In this document: positions 51,830-61,421 of the stretch, one piece after another
Layout: every line of letters starts with the position of its first letter
How positions within the stretch are numbered: position 1 is the stretch's first letter
Source: Rhizobium grahamii
Lineage (GTDB): Bacteria; Pseudomonadota; Alphaproteobacteria; Rhizobiales; Rhizobiaceae
DNA length: 64,000 nucleotides
Direction of reading: 5' to 3'
NCBI RefSeq assembly: GCF_009498215.1
Contig: NZ_CP043499.1
Span: 1,897,523-1,961,522 of the forward strand
Notes under the pieces: generated by a model
Databases searched by the model: none
Told to the model about the DNA's origin: nothing
Seen by the model: the letters and a program-made list of their open reading frames with translations, nothing else
Made by a program: the position numbers and the translations under genes

Positions 51830-52573
51830 ATGACGGCAAAACGACTTGAAACGAACGGGATTGCTGGCGTGGACAAGAGAGACAAGCAACTGACGCATAA
51901 GCGGGGGTTTGGCGTTTCGACCGTCTATGAGACGCTGCGAAACGAGATCATCGAACTCAAGCTGGCGCCGGGCAGCGCCATCGATGAACAGCAGCTGTCG
52001 GATCGGTTTGCCCTGTCGCGCACACCCATTCGCGAAGCGCTCGTTCGCCTTGCGGCCGAGGGGTTGATCATGACCCTGACCAACCGCGCGACGATCGTAT
52101 CCAATATCGACTTTCTCCGGCTGCCAGAGTTTTTTGATGCATTGACCCTGATGTACCGGGTGACCACAAGGCTGGCGGCTGCCAACCATATGCCTGATGA
52201 CATCGAAAAGATCCGCTTGCTACAGAAGGCCTTCGAAGCGGCGGTTGATCGGCGCGATGTGCTGGGGATGATTTCGACCAACCGTGACTTCCACGTTGCG
52301 ATCGCCCAAGCCGGGCGGAACCGCTACTACGTGGAATTGTTCACCCGCCTGCTCGACGAGGGGCGCCGCATTCTTCGCCTCTATTACTCGTCATTCAATG
52401 ACGTCCTGCCCCGGCAGTATGTCAGTGAACACGAGGATATGATCCGGGCAATCATCAACCGCGACTTGTTGCAGGCCGATGCCCTGGCGGCCGCGCATGC
52501 GGACCAGATCGTCAGTCAGATTCGTTCCTACATCAGCACGGACTCGCGTCAGAGCAGCGATCTCAGCCTCTAA
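51830..52573 (+). CDS. GntR-family (FadR/FCD) regulator
   Basis: About 247 residues from the ATG at 51830; the frame is open from 51704, and a GTG at 51869 is another option. The winged helix is ELKLAPGSAIDEQQLSDRFA then SRTPIREALVRLAAEGLI, followed by an FCD domain with the metal-ligand region NRDFHVAIAQAGRNRYYVEL and SEHEDMIRAIINRD. It converges on the GntR gene at 52667 and has no enzyme partner on its own side, so its target is unclear. The divergent-like arrangement upstream of the biotin-enzyme operon suggests a link. Confidence 0.82.
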   Translation: MTAKRLETNGIAGVDKRDKQLTHKRGFGVSTVYETLRNEIIELKLAPGSAIDEQQLSDRFALSRTPIREALVRLAAEGLIMTLTNRATIVSNIDFLRLPEFFDALTLMYRVTTRLAAANHMPDDIEKIRLLQKAFEAAVDRRDVLGMISTNRDFHVAIAQAGRNRYYVELFTRLLDEGRRILRLYYSSFNDVLPRQYVSEHEDMIRAIINRDLLQADALAAAHADQIVSQIRSYISTDSRQSSDLSL

Positions 52574-52666
52574 TCGAGACTTGAAAAGCATTGCCGACAC
52601 CCATGATTGCGCTGCCTGTTCACGATCACTCCTGACGGGAGCCGTCTGCCGGCCGCCGACGCGCGT

Positions 52667-53341
52667 TTATGTGGACGACCTCGGCTCGGCTCGCCGCCGG
52701 TGCAGGGCTGCGAGCACGGATCGCTCGGATTGGACGAGATAGTGATCGAGCAACGACAAGGCTTCGGCGGTTCGACCCTCCAGAAGCAACTTGCACAGAG
52801 ACGCGTTGAGCTCGACATAGGGCTCGTGCAGGTGGCCGGTATCGGTCAATTGACCGAACACAAGCCGAAGCTCGGCCATAACAAGATCGAAACAGGCACT
52901 CAGCCGAGAGCTGTCGCAGAACTCGACCATTGCGCGATGAAAATCCATGTTGAGTGTGCCGACGGCTTGCCAGTTGCCGGCGTCGCGCATGTTCTCGGCT
53001 TCGGCAATAAGCGCCTGCATTCTAGCAAGCGCTGGGTGGCCGAGCGCAGCGGCATGCACGGCACCTCGCTGGATGACGCGACGGGTGCGATAGATATCGA
53101 TGACGGCGGCCTCGTCGGGTGCCGCGACAAAGGCGCCGCGATTGGGAACATGGATCAGCAGGCCCTGGCTGGCGAGGATCCGAAACACCTCCCGCAACGT
53201 GTTTCGCGAAATACCGAGTTGGCTTGCGACCTGTATTTCCGAAAGCTTCTCTCCCGGTCCGAAGTGTCCTTCGATCAGCATGTTGCGGATCTGAGCCGCC
53301 GCCTTGGAGGTGAGGGAGCCTTCTTCAATTTCGGCAAGCAT
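52667..53341 (-). CDS. GntR-family (FadR/FCD) regulator of the pxpA operon
   Basis: A 224-residue regulator, divergent from the pxpA operon across a 94-bp gap holding a strong inverted repeat. HTH: GPGEKLSEIQVASQLGISRN followed by TLREVFRILASQGLL. The FCD domain has NMDFHRAMVEFCDSSRLSAC, with metal-ligand spacing of the family. It is the obvious local repressor for the PxpA/biotin-carboxylase genes; the effector is unknown. Confidence 0.86.
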   Translation of the reverse strand: MLAEIEEGSLTSKAAAQIRNMLIEGHFGPGEKLSEIQVASQLGISRNTLREVFRILASQGLLIHVPNRGAFVAAPDEAAVIDIYRTRRVIQRGAVHAAALGHPALARMQALIAEAENMRDAGNWQAVGTLNMDFHRAMVEFCDSSRLSACFDLVMAELRLVFGQLTDTGHLHEPYVELNASLCKLLLEGRTAEALSLLDHYLVQSERSVLAALHRRRAEPRSST

Positions 53342-53370
53342 GACTATCGGGAGGCTCCTTGCAAAAAGAT

Positions 53371-53405
53371 ATTGTTCAACAATCTATATTGAGTTATTGA
53401 ACAAT
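53371..53405. promoter_or_regulatory. Operator-like inverted repeats between GntR and pxpA genes
   Basis: ATTGTTCA (53371-53378) and TGAACAAT (53398-53405) are perfect 8-bp arms 19 bases apart. The left arm is also part of the palindrome ATTGTT-C-AACAAT (53371-53383). The site lies 30-65 bases before the pxpA start and just before the GntR start on the other strand, where one protein could control both. Confidence 0.6.
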
Positions 53406-53435
53406 TCAATGGCCATCCGGCAAGGAGACGTTGAT

Positions 53436-54209
53436 ATGCCAAGCATCGATCTCAACAGTGATCTCGGCGAAAGCTTCGGCCCGTGGCCCATGGGAAACGA
53501 CGCTGCCATGCTCGAGCTTGTCACGAGCGCCAACATTGCGTGCGGCTTCCACGCGGGTGATCCGGCCGGCATCCTGAATGTGCTGAAAATCGCGGCGAGC
53601 CGAAATGTCGTGATCGGCGCGCATGTCGGCTACCGTGATCTGGTCGGCTTCGGTCGGCGCAATATGGATCCGTCCAGCGCCGAACTGGTCGCGGACACGA
53701 TCTATCAGGTCGGCGCCTTGCAGGCGCTTGCTGCCGCGGCCGGCACCAGCGTCCGGTACGTCAAGCCGCATGGAGCGCTCTACAACACGATCGCCAACGA
53801 TCCGCGGCAAGCAGCCGATGTCATTGCCGCGATCAAAGCGGTCGACCCCTCCCTGACGCTGATGGCGCTAGCCGGTGCGCCGATCGTGGCACGGGCGCGC
53901 GATGCGGGGCTAACGGTGGTCTGCGAAGCATTTGCTGACCGTTCCTACAATGCCGACGGCAGCCTCGTTGATCGCCGGCTGGCCGGGGCCGTCATTCACG
54001 ATCCCGAGGAAATTTCCAAGCGAATGGTGCGAATGGTTCGCGATAAGCGGATCACGACGATCGATGGAGCCGAAATCGAGTTGGATGCGCAATCCATCTG
54101 CATTCATGGCGATACGCCGACGGCGGTTGCTATCGCACAGGGTCTGCGTCGCGCGCTCGACGCGGAAGGCGTGACGCTGCAATCCTTCGTCGGCGCGTTT
54201 CATGGTTGA
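53436..54209 (+). CDS. pxpA: LamB/YcsF family protein (5-oxoprolinase subunit A type)
   Basis: A 257-residue LamB/YcsF protein from the ATG at 53436, with AAGGAGA upstream. It starts PSIDLNSDLGESFGPWPMGN and has SANIACGFHAGDPAG, IGAHVGYRDLVGFGRRNM and RYVKPHGALYNTIA, all family signatures. With PxpB and PxpC it forms ATP-dependent 5-oxoprolinase in many bacteria. Here it overlaps by eight bases the fused PxpB-PxpC gene, and a biotin carboxylase gene follows, so the substrate may be a different amide or lactam. Confidence 0.9.
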   Translation: MPSIDLNSDLGESFGPWPMGNDAAMLELVTSANIACGFHAGDPAGILNVLKIAASRNVVIGAHVGYRDLVGFGRRNMDPSSAELVADTIYQVGALQALAAAAGTSVRYVKPHGALYNTIANDPRQAADVIAAIKAVDPSLTLMALAGAPIVARARDAGLTVVCEAFADRSYNADGSLVDRRLAGAVIHDPEEISKRMVRMVRDKRITTIDGAEIELDAQSICIHGDTPTAVAIAQGLRRALDAEGVTLQSFVGAFHG

Positions 54210-55809
54210 TCGGGCAAGGATTCTGCCGGCCGGTAGCGATGCCTTTCTCGTTGAGCTCGAGGATCTGGACGCCACCCTTTCGCTGATGGATTCCCTGCTC
54301 GCACGTCAACCTGTGGGCGTGTTGGAGCTGATCCCGGGCGCTCGAACGGTCATGGTGCGTTTCGATCCCTTCAGCACCTCCCGCTTGGAACTGACCGACT
54401 TTATCCGTGGTCTCGACCTGTCGCGGGGCAGCGCTCGCGCCGGAAAATCCATCGATATTCCCGTCGTCTATGATGGCGAGGACCTGCAGGACGTGGCGGA
54501 TCTGCTTGGCTGGTCGATCGACGAGCTTGTCCGCCGTCACACCGAGGCAACCTACACCGTCGCCTTTACCGGCTTCGCCCCGGGCTTCGCCTACATGACA
54601 TGCGATGACCCGGAAATAGAGGTGCCTCGCCGCAAGAGCCCGCGCGTGAAGATACCGGCGGGATCGGTCGCCATAGCCGGAAAATTCGGCGGAATTTATC
54701 CGTCGGACAGCCCCGGCGGCTGGCAGTTGCTGGGCCGTACGCCGCTCGCAATGTGGGACACGACGCGCAACCCGGCTGCGCTGCTTTCGCCAGGCGATAC
54801 GGTGCGATTTCGGCGCGCTGAGGCTGGCACCCACACAACGAGGGCCGCAAAGGTAGCGCCGCCCGTGCCGGCAATCTCCGCGCCTGTTATGACCGTGCTT
54901 CGCTCGGACCGGCCGGCTTCGTATCAGGATCTCGGGCGACCGAACGTGGCGAGCCAGGGAGTTGCACGGTCAGGTGCGCTTGATCGTGACGCACTGCTGT
55001 CAGCCAATCGCTGCGTCGGCAACGCCCGCGATGCCGCAGCAATCGAGATCGCCTTCGGCGGGTTGGGCGTCAGGGCAGACATGCCGGTCACTGTGGCAGT
55101 CACCGGTGCGCGTTGCCCGCTGAACATCCGCACCGCAGACGGCCGCGAGATCCCGGCGCCGTTCGCCCTGCCGTTCGCTCTCGATGCAGGCGATGAATTG
55201 ACATTGGGAATGCCAACCGATGGCATGGTGAGCTATCTGGCATTGCGGGGCTGCTATGCCGTGGCTCCGGTGCTTGGGTCAGCGGCGACGGATATTCTTG
55301 CAAAGATAGGACCCGCGCAGATCGAGGCTGGGTCCGTTCTGGGTACGGCGGGCTCGGCCTCGTCTGCGGTCGACCCGTGGGGACGGGCGTTGCGGCACCT
55401 GCCGACCTCGAAGGAGATCGTCACTCTGGACGTCGTCCTCGGTCCCCGCTTTGATTGGTTTACGTCGAAAGGTGCGGAGACCTTCTGCAGTCAGGAATGG
55501 CGCGTTACCCCGCAATCCAGTCGGGTCGGAATAAGGCTGTCGGGGCAGGAGGCGATCGAACGCTCTATTTCGGCCGAACTACCCTCCGAGGGGACATTGC
55601 AGGGCGCGATCCAGGTGCCGGCGGACGGGCAGCCGGTTCTCTTCCTGGCGGATCATCCTGTCACAGGCGGCTATCCGGTGATTGCGTCGGTGGCCGAACA
55701 CCACCTCGATCTCGCTGGCCAGATTCCGATTGGCGCACGCATCCGCTTCCGGCCGATCACGCCATTTGACGGGGAAGCGATCGAACTCAACGCACGCGGT
55801 GCCGTATAA
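54202..55809 (+). CDS. Fused PxpB-PxpC-like protein (allophanate hydrolase subunit 1 and 2 domains)
   Basis: A 535-residue natural fusion. Residues about 1-205 are the AHS1/KipI domain (LIPGARTVMVRFDP; YTVAFTGFAPGFAYM; VPRRKSPRVKIPAGSVAIAG). Residues about 230-530 are the AHS2/KipA domain (RPASYQDLGRPNVASQGVAR; GALDRDALLSANRCVGN; WRVTPQSSRVGIRLSG; GAIQVPADGQPVLFLADHPV). In urea carboxylase these same two domains form the carboxyltransferase part. They are followed here by a biotin carboxylase-BCCP protein, so this protein may be the carboxyltransferase of a split urea-carboxylase-like enzyme rather than only a 5-oxoprolinase part. Confidence 0.89.
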   Translation: MVDRARILPAGSDAFLVELEDLDATLSLMDSLLARQPVGVLELIPGARTVMVRFDPFSTSRLELTDFIRGLDLSRGSARAGKSIDIPVVYDGEDLQDVADLLGWSIDELVRRHTEATYTVAFTGFAPGFAYMTCDDPEIEVPRRKSPRVKIPAGSVAIAGKFGGIYPSDSPGGWQLLGRTPLAMWDTTRNPAALLSPGDTVRFRRAEAGTHTTRAAKVAPPVPAISAPVMTVLRSDRPASYQDLGRPNVASQGVARSGALDRDALLSANRCVGNARDAAAIEIAFGGLGVRADMPVTVAVTGARCPLNIRTADGREIPAPFALPFALDAGDELTLGMPTDGMVSYLALRGCYAVAPVLGSAATDILAKIGPAQIEAGSVLGTAGSASSAVDPWGRALRHLPTSKEIVTLDVVLGPRFDWFTSKGAETFCSQEWRVTPQSSRVGIRLSGQEAIERSISAELPSEGTLQGAIQVPADGQPVLFLADHPVTGGYPVIASVAEHHLDLAGQIPIGARIRFRPITPFDGEAIELNARGAV

Positions 55810-55833
55810 TTTCAGAGAAGGAAGGCCGGTCCG

Positions 55834-57543
55834 ATGAAGAAACTCCTGATCGCAAACCGTGGCGAGATCGCCATACGCATCATTCGCGCCGCACGTGACT
55901 ATGGCGTGTCGAGCGTTGCTATCTACGCCGATCCGGACGCATCGTCGCTTCATGCCGCAATGGCGGACGAGGCTTTTGGCCTTGGCCCTGGTCGGCCAAG
56001 TGAGACCTATCTCGACATTGAGAAGATCATCGACATTGCACGACGCGCGGGAGCTGACGCTGTTCACCCGGGCTATGGGTTCCTGTCGGAGCGGGCGGAA
56101 TTCGCAGAAGCCGTCATCAAGGCGGGGTTGACATGGGTAGGCCCGCGCCCGGAGGTGATCCGGATGCTTGGCGACAAGGTCGAGGCGAGGCGGATTGCGC
56201 AAAAAGTTGGAGCGCCTTTGGTCAAGGGGTCCGACGGCCCGCTCGGATCGGCTGCCGAGGCCGTTGCCTTCGCTCGCACGGCCGGCCTTCCGATTGCGAT
56301 CAAGGCCGCCTTCGGTGGCGGTGGACGCGGCATGAAGGTCGCTTATCAGCTCGACGAAGTCGGTGAGCTCTTCTCTTCGGCGGTGCGCGAGGCAACCGAA
56401 GCTTTCGGGCGCGGCGATTGTTACGCCGAGCAGTTCTTGAGCAGGCCGCGCCATATCGAGGCGCAGGTCATGGCTGACACCCACGGCAACATCGTTGTGC
56501 TTGGCACGCGCGATTGCACGCTTCAGCGCCGAAACCAGAAGCTTGTGGAAGAAGCACCCGCTCCCTTCCTGACTGAGGACCAATCGGACGCCATTCACAC
56601 CGCGGCGCGAGCAATATGCCAGGAAGCCGGCTACACGGGCGCCGGCACCGTCGAGTTTCTGATGTCGGACGATGGCCTCATCTCGTTCCTTGAGGTCAAC
56701 ACCCGCCTCCAAGTGGAACATCCAGTGACGGAGGAGACAACCGGCGTCGACATCGTCATCGAGCAGCTTCGTGTTGCCGACGGTCTTCCGCTGTCTGTCA
56801 GCGACACACCGGTCGCGCGAGGCCACGCGTTCGAGTTTCGCATCAACGCTGAAGATCCCGGACGCGGCTTCCTGCCGTCGCCCGGCAAGATTTTGAGCTT
56901 TCGTCCGCCTTCGGGTCCGGGAGTGCGAATTGATAGCGGTGTGGAGTCCGGATCCGTTGTACCTGGCCTCTACGACTCGATGATGGCGAAGCTGATCGTG
57001 ACGGGTGCCACCCGCCAGCAGGCCTTAGTGCGCGCGCGCCGCGCGCTTGCGGAGTTCAACATCGAGGGCGTCGCCTCGGTGCTGTCCTTCCACCGCGCAG
57101 TCGTCGATGAGCCGGCTTTCGCATCGGAGGACCGGCTGGGTGTCTACACCACCTGGATCGAGCAGGAGTTTGCAGGCATTCCCCCGGCTCCGCGGACCGA
57201 GCCTGCCGATGCCGAGTATGTTCGCGGCTTTATCGAGATCGATGGCAAACGGCATACTGTCGCCATTCCGGCAAGCTTCCTAACGCTGGCACCGGCTTCG
57301 TCCATGAAGGTAACGGGTCTGTCAGCGGCCGAAAGCAACGCGTTGAGAGCGCCGATTGCCGGCGTCCTCCGTCAGTGGCTGGTGGACGATGGTGCTGAAG
57401 TCGCCAAGGGCGACCCAGTGGCGGTCATCGAAGCCATGAAGATGGAGACACGGATCATCGCGGAGCGCTCGGGGCGGATCAGCCTGCTGGCGGAGGTCGG
57501 AGCCTTCGTCGAACCGGACGCCGATTTGGCGATGATCCAATAA
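55834..57543 (+). CDS. Biotin carboxylase fused to biotin carboxyl carrier domain
   Basis: A 569-residue protein. Residues 1-445 are a complete biotin carboxylase (KKLLIANRGEIAIRIIRAAR; HPGYGFLSERAEFAEA; AFGGGGRGMKVAY; EVNTRLQVEHPVTEETTGVD). Residues about 500-569 are a biotinyl domain with the attachment Lys536 in IEAMKMETRI. It carboxylates biotin with ATP and bicarbonate and hands CO2 to a carboxyltransferase, probably the AHS1-AHS2 fusion just upstream. AccC of fatty-acid synthesis is a separate protein without this carrier, so a housekeeping role is unlikely. Confidence 0.9.
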   Translation: MKKLLIANRGEIAIRIIRAARDYGVSSVAIYADPDASSLHAAMADEAFGLGPGRPSETYLDIEKIIDIARRAGADAVHPGYGFLSERAEFAEAVIKAGLTWVGPRPEVIRMLGDKVEARRIAQKVGAPLVKGSDGPLGSAAEAVAFARTAGLPIAIKAAFGGGGRGMKVAYQLDEVGELFSSAVREATEAFGRGDCYAEQFLSRPRHIEAQVMADTHGNIVVLGTRDCTLQRRNQKLVEEAPAPFLTEDQSDAIHTAARAICQEAGYTGAGTVEFLMSDDGLISFLEVNTRLQVEHPVTEETTGVDIVIEQLRVADGLPLSVSDTPVARGHAFEFRINAEDPGRGFLPSPGKILSFRPPSGPGVRIDSGVESGSVVPGLYDSMMAKLIVTGATRQQALVRARRALAEFNIEGVASVLSFHRAVVDEPAFASEDRLGVYTTWIEQEFAGIPPAPRTEPADAEYVRGFIEIDGKRHTVAIPASFLTLAPASSMKVTGLSAAESNALRAPIAGVLRQWLVDDGAEVAKGDPVAVIEAMKMETRIIAERSGRISLLAEVGAFVEPDADLAMIQ

Positions 57544-57580
57544 GCGCTCATCGAACCCTAGTACGAGTGGAGAAACAGAT

Positions 57581-58441
57581 TTGAAGCCGCAAGCCATAAC
57601 GCCGACCCCGATTGACGCGGATGCCCGCAAGTCTATCGCACCGGTTATCTGCTACCCGGTCGAGACGCTGCCGCGTCCTGACCTGCGCGCCTATCAGGCC
57701 GTTCGCGACGATCTCGAGCTCGTCGACCGTGTTACGGTTCCTGCTCGCGATGCCGCAACCTGGATCGTTCCGGCCGGCCATTTCTGCCGGCTTCGATGCG
57801 AGGAAGGGCCGCAGGTCGGCGATCTCAACCTGTTCAACGCGAACGATATCAGCGAGCGCCTCTACACCGGCAAAACGCGGGCCCTGAACGGCACGCATGT
57901 CGGGCTAGGCGACCAGCTTTTCTCCAATTTCCCCTATATGCGACCGATCGCGACCATTACCCACGATACGCTCGATTGGTACGGCTTCGACGAGTTCGGC
58001 GGTTCCGTCCATGATGTAATCGGTACGCGCTGCGACCCCTATACCCATAATTTGCTCAGCCATGGTGGTCAGTATCATCATTGCTGCCACTCAAATCTCA
58101 CGCGCGCAGTTGCGCGACACCTGGACATGCCGCTGACGCAGGCGGAACAGCATGTTCACGACGTCCTGAACGTCTTCATGTGCACCGGTTTCACGCGCGA
58201 TACCGGGCAATACTTCATGAAGGCAAGCCCTGTTCGGCCGGGAGACTACCTGGAGTTCTTTGCCGAGATAGACCTGCTGGGTTGCATGTCCGCGTGCCCG
58301 GGCGGCGACTGCTCCGCGCAGCATTCGTCCGATGTGGCGCAATGCTACCCACTTGAGGTCGAAGTGCTCCGCCCCCGCCGCGTGCCCGAAGGCTGGGCTC
58401 CGCCCGCGATTAACGGCTATGACCGGACCCATGGCGCCTAA
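57581..58441 (+). CDS. DUF1989 urea carboxylase-associated family protein
   Basis: A 286-residue DUF1989 protein starting at TTG 57581 behind GTGGAGAAA. It has DLNLFNANDISERLYTGKTR, GTRCDPYTHNLL, YHHCCHSNLTRA and GDYLEFFAEIDLLGCMSACP. The His/Cys cluster may bind metal. DUF1989 proteins sit beside urea/guanidine carboxylases; two such subunits form the carboxyguanidine deiminase of guanidine breakdown. Only one is present here and no guanidine carboxylase, so the product of the carboxylase above is the plausible substrate. It ends the operon. Confidence 0.88.
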   Translation: MKPQAITPTPIDADARKSIAPVICYPVETLPRPDLRAYQAVRDDLELVDRVTVPARDAATWIVPAGHFCRLRCEEGPQVGDLNLFNANDISERLYTGKTRALNGTHVGLGDQLFSNFPYMRPIATITHDTLDWYGFDEFGGSVHDVIGTRCDPYTHNLLSHGGQYHHCCHSNLTRAVARHLDMPLTQAEQHVHDVLNVFMCTGFTRDTGQYFMKASPVRPGDYLEFFAEIDLLGCMSACPGGDCSAQHSSDVAQCYPLEVEVLRPRRVPEGWAPPAINGYDRTHGA

Positions 58442-58570
58442 CGCCCATGCTGCCACGCGATTTCCGTATGGTTTGAGGCTAGCCAAGGAAAGAGAATGAA
58501 TCACACTTAGGTATAGGTGCGATTGCTCCATCGAGCGGATAAGGTCTCGCCAAAATAGACTGGGGGAACA

Positions 58571-60153
58571 ATGTCTATAACGGCAACCATATTTCGCTCA
58601 CGCGATATCGACGGTGGAGCCCACCATCGCGCATTCGGCCTGGTGGCGATTGTGCTCGCGATGGCGGTTTTCTACGTCGATACCTATACTGACATCGAAG
58701 GCGCTATTGCCGTTCTATACGTCGTTACGATGCTGCTTGCCGCGCAGGCCACAACCCGCATTGGCTTGATTGGGCTCGCTTCCGTGTGCGCGGCATTGAC
58801 CCTGATATCATACGGCATGACGCATGGTGACGACGCGGACCTTCAGTCCACGGTCCGCCTCGTCGTCGCCCTAGCTGCTCTGGGTGTCACGACCGTGCTC
58901 CTGTTGAAGACGGAGGCAGCGCGGCTGACGCTCCTGTCGGCAAACTCGGCCCTCAAGGAGAGCGAGGCGAGATATCGATCGATCTTCGACCGCACGCGCG
59001 TTGCCCTTTGGGAGCGCGATTACTCGAAGCTGCGAAGCTATCTGATGGATGTCCGGGCGCAGGGTATCACGGACCTCAAGGCCTACGGGCGAACCAATCC
59101 CGCCATGGTTGACTACTGCGTGGGACTGATCCGCGTCGTCGCTGCCAACGAAGCGGCTCGCGAGATGCTGGGGCGCGATCCGTGGGTGTCGGGGCTTTGA
59201 GCCGCTCGATCATACCCGGGCAGGAGCGTTTCCTGGAAGTCTTGCAGGCGATCATGGACGGAGCCCCGGTCTTTGAAGACAAGGTAGAGATTCGGGCCGA
59301 CAATGGCGAAGAGAAGCTTGTTCTTCTCAGCATCAGCTTTCCCGAAGATCCCGCAGCCTTCAACCGCGTCGTCGTGAGCATGGTCGATGTGACCCAACGT
59401 GAAATGGAACTGAAGGCACTGGCCGAAGCGCAGGCCGAGTTGACCAAGGCCTCGAAGGCGGCAACCGTCGGTGCCATGTCCGCATCGCTCGCACACGAAC
59501 TCAACCAGCCGCTCGGTGCGATCGTCGTCAATTCGCAAACGCTGCTGAGGTGGCTCGACCGCGACCCTCCGGACCTGGCGGCTGTCCGGCGTTCGGCTGA
59601 ACGCATGATCCGCGACAGCCAGCGTGCGAGCGAGATCATCCAGAACACGCGAAACCTGCTTTCGCCGTCCAACAACAAGCTTGAGGATGTCAGCGTCGAA
59701 GGGCTCATCGATGAGACCATGGCGTTGATGGAACACGAGCTCCAGCGGAGTGGTACAACGCTGTTGATGGAGACATCCTCTCGTCTGCCCTCCGTCTCTG
59801 CCGTGAAAATCGAGCTGCAACAGGTGCTTATCAACCTGATCACCAACGCCATTCAGGCGATGGACGAAGCGGCAAGTCCGGAACGCACGATCACCATCGC
59901 CGCGGAGCGTCCCGATGTCGAGCATGTCTGCGTGGCGGTGCGTGACACCGGGCCAGGCATCACCGATGATGCCAAGGAAAAGCTGTTCGCGCCGTTCTTC
60001 ACGACTAAGGAAACAGGAATGGGCATGGGTCTGTCCATTTGCCGCACGACTTTGGAAGCGCGTGGCGGAACGCTGGATGGAAACAATCATCCCGAGGGTG
60101 GCGCGGTCTTCGAAATGCGCCTGCTGATCAAGCCGGAGGTGGAATATGCCTGA
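58571..60153 (+). pseudogene. PAS sensor histidine kinase, broken by a frameshift near 59182
   Basis: Two adjacent frames make one kinase. The first, from the ATG at 58571 (ribosome site GGGGGAAC) to a stop at 59200, encodes about four hydrophobic helices (residues 20-115) and the first part of a PAS domain (SNSALKESEARYRSIFDRTR; NEAAREMLGRDP). The second, open from 59182, continues the PAS domain (GVGALSRSIIPGQERFLEVL), then the phosphoacceptor His in SLAHELNQPLGAIVVNSQ and the ATPase core (NLITNAIQAMDEA; VRDTGPGITDDAKEKLFAPF; GMGMGLSICRTTLEARGG). Restoring one base near GATCCGTGGG (59177-59186) joins them. It overlaps the response regulator by eight bases. Either a real mutation or a sequencing slip. 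Confidence 0.8.
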
Positions 60154-60802
60154 CATACGCAAACAGACTAAGGAGCCGCCTGCGCCTGTCGTTTTCATCG
60201 TCGATGACGATCTGTCCATGCGCGAGGCTCTCACGGATCTTTTCCGTTCCATGCGGTTCGACGCCGAAGCATTCGAAAGCGCGACAGCCTTCATGGAGAC
60301 GGCAAACTTCAATCGCCCGGGCTGCATCCTCCTCGACGTTCGGCTGCCGGGTGTCAGCGGTCTCGATTTCCAGGTCCAGCTGGAGCGGATTGGCAGCAGG
60401 ATGCCGATCATCTTCATGACGGGCTTTGGCGACATCCCGATGAGTGTCAGGGCAATGAAGGCGGGCGCGGTCGATTTCCTCACCAAGCCTTTCAAAGACC
60501 AAGACATTCTCGATGCCGTGTCCGCGGCGATGGAGCGCGACAGCGCGCGCCGGCAGCAGACGGCTCAAAGCGAAGCCGTAGCCTCCCTTGCAGACAGCCT
60601 AACGCCGCGCGAGCGCGAAGTGATGGGCGCGGTGGTCAAGGGGCTGATGAACAAGCAGATCGCCTTCGAACTTGGCATCAGCGAAGTTACCGTGAAGCTT
60701 CATCGCGGCAACGTCATGCGCAAGATGGAAGTTCGCTCGGTCGCGGAACTCGTCAGGAAAGCCGAGATGCTCGGCGACGGGGTGCGGCTACCTGTCTCTT
60801 AG
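60146..60802 (+). CDS. FixJ/NarL-type two-component response regulator
   Basis: A 218-residue regulator. The receiver has the acidic pair in VVFIVDDDLSMREALT, the phosphoacceptor Asp64 in ILLDVRLPGVSG, and Lys in FLTKPFKDQDI. The C-terminal LuxR-type HTH reads LTPREREVMGAVVKGLMNKQ then IAFELGISEVTVKLHRGNVM. It is the partner of the overlapping PAS kinase. Its targets are unknown; no matching operator was seen in the window. Confidence 0.92.
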   Translation: MPDIRKQTKEPPAPVVFIVDDDLSMREALTDLFRSMRFDAEAFESATAFMETANFNRPGCILLDVRLPGVSGLDFQVQLERIGSRMPIIFMTGFGDIPMSVRAMKAGAVDFLTKPFKDQDILDAVSAAMERDSARRQQTAQSEAVASLADSLTPREREVMGAVVKGLMNKQIAFELGISEVTVKLHRGNVMRKMEVRSVAELVRKAEMLGDGVRLPVS

Positions 60803-60868
60803 TATGGTATCTTTGATCTGGGCGCAGGCGCATAAGAACGTTAGAAAACAAGCAGAAAAGGTCATCGC

Positions 60869-61237
60869 ATTGCCCCCGTTCCCACCATAGCCGTCGTCGA
60901 CGACGACCAGGCGATCCGTGAAGCCATGGACGACCTTGTCAAATCGTGTGGCTACGAATGCCGCCTGTTTGCGTCGGCGGAAGAATTTCTGGCATTCGAG
61001 CCGCGATCGGCGATTGATTGCATGCTGGTCGATGTCAAAATGCCCGGCCTCAGCGGTATCGAGCTGCAGGCCGAGCTGAACAAGCGCTCCGATCGCCCGC
61101 CAATGATCTTTGTCACATCATACCGGGACGATCGCACGCGCAACAACGCCATGAACGGCGGCGCAGTTGCCTTCCTGGGGAAGCCTGTCGATATCGAGAA
61201 GCTGATCGGCTGCCTGGAATCTGCACTCGATCGTTAA
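60869..61237 (+). CDS. Stand-alone receiver-domain protein, start uncertain
   Basis: A single CheY/FixJ-like receiver of about 120 residues. The clear ATG at 60926 (MDDLVKSCGYECRLFASAEE) would drop the first strand and the acidic pocket IAVVDDDQAIREA that is encoded in frame just before it. The frame is open back to a stop at 60842-60844, but holds only ATT or ATA codons, so no usual start. A TTG at 60870 would come into frame if the run of five C at 60873-60877 had six, giving a start MPPVPTIAVVDDD. The phospho-Asp lies in MLVDVKMPGLSG. It may modulate the neighbouring kinase/FixJ pair. Confidence 0.72.
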   Translation: MAPVPTIAVVDDDQAIREAMDDLVKSCGYECRLFASAEEFLAFEPRSAIDCMLVDVKMPGLSGIELQAELNKRSDRPPMIFVTSYRDDRTRNNAMNGGAVAFLGKPVDIEKLIGCLESALDR

Positions 61238-61421
61238 GCGTCGCGACATGCACTGTCTCGACGTGAGAGGCGTTCAAAGGTGGCTCTTTTGCTATCCGGC
61301 AATACGCCTGTTTCGAAATGCCGGTTTCACGCAGCCGCGCGCCTGACATTGCGGCAGGCAGGCTTAGCGATGCATCGAACCGCCGTCAGGGGAACGGCGG
61401 CCGAGTTTACATCAGCTGAAT

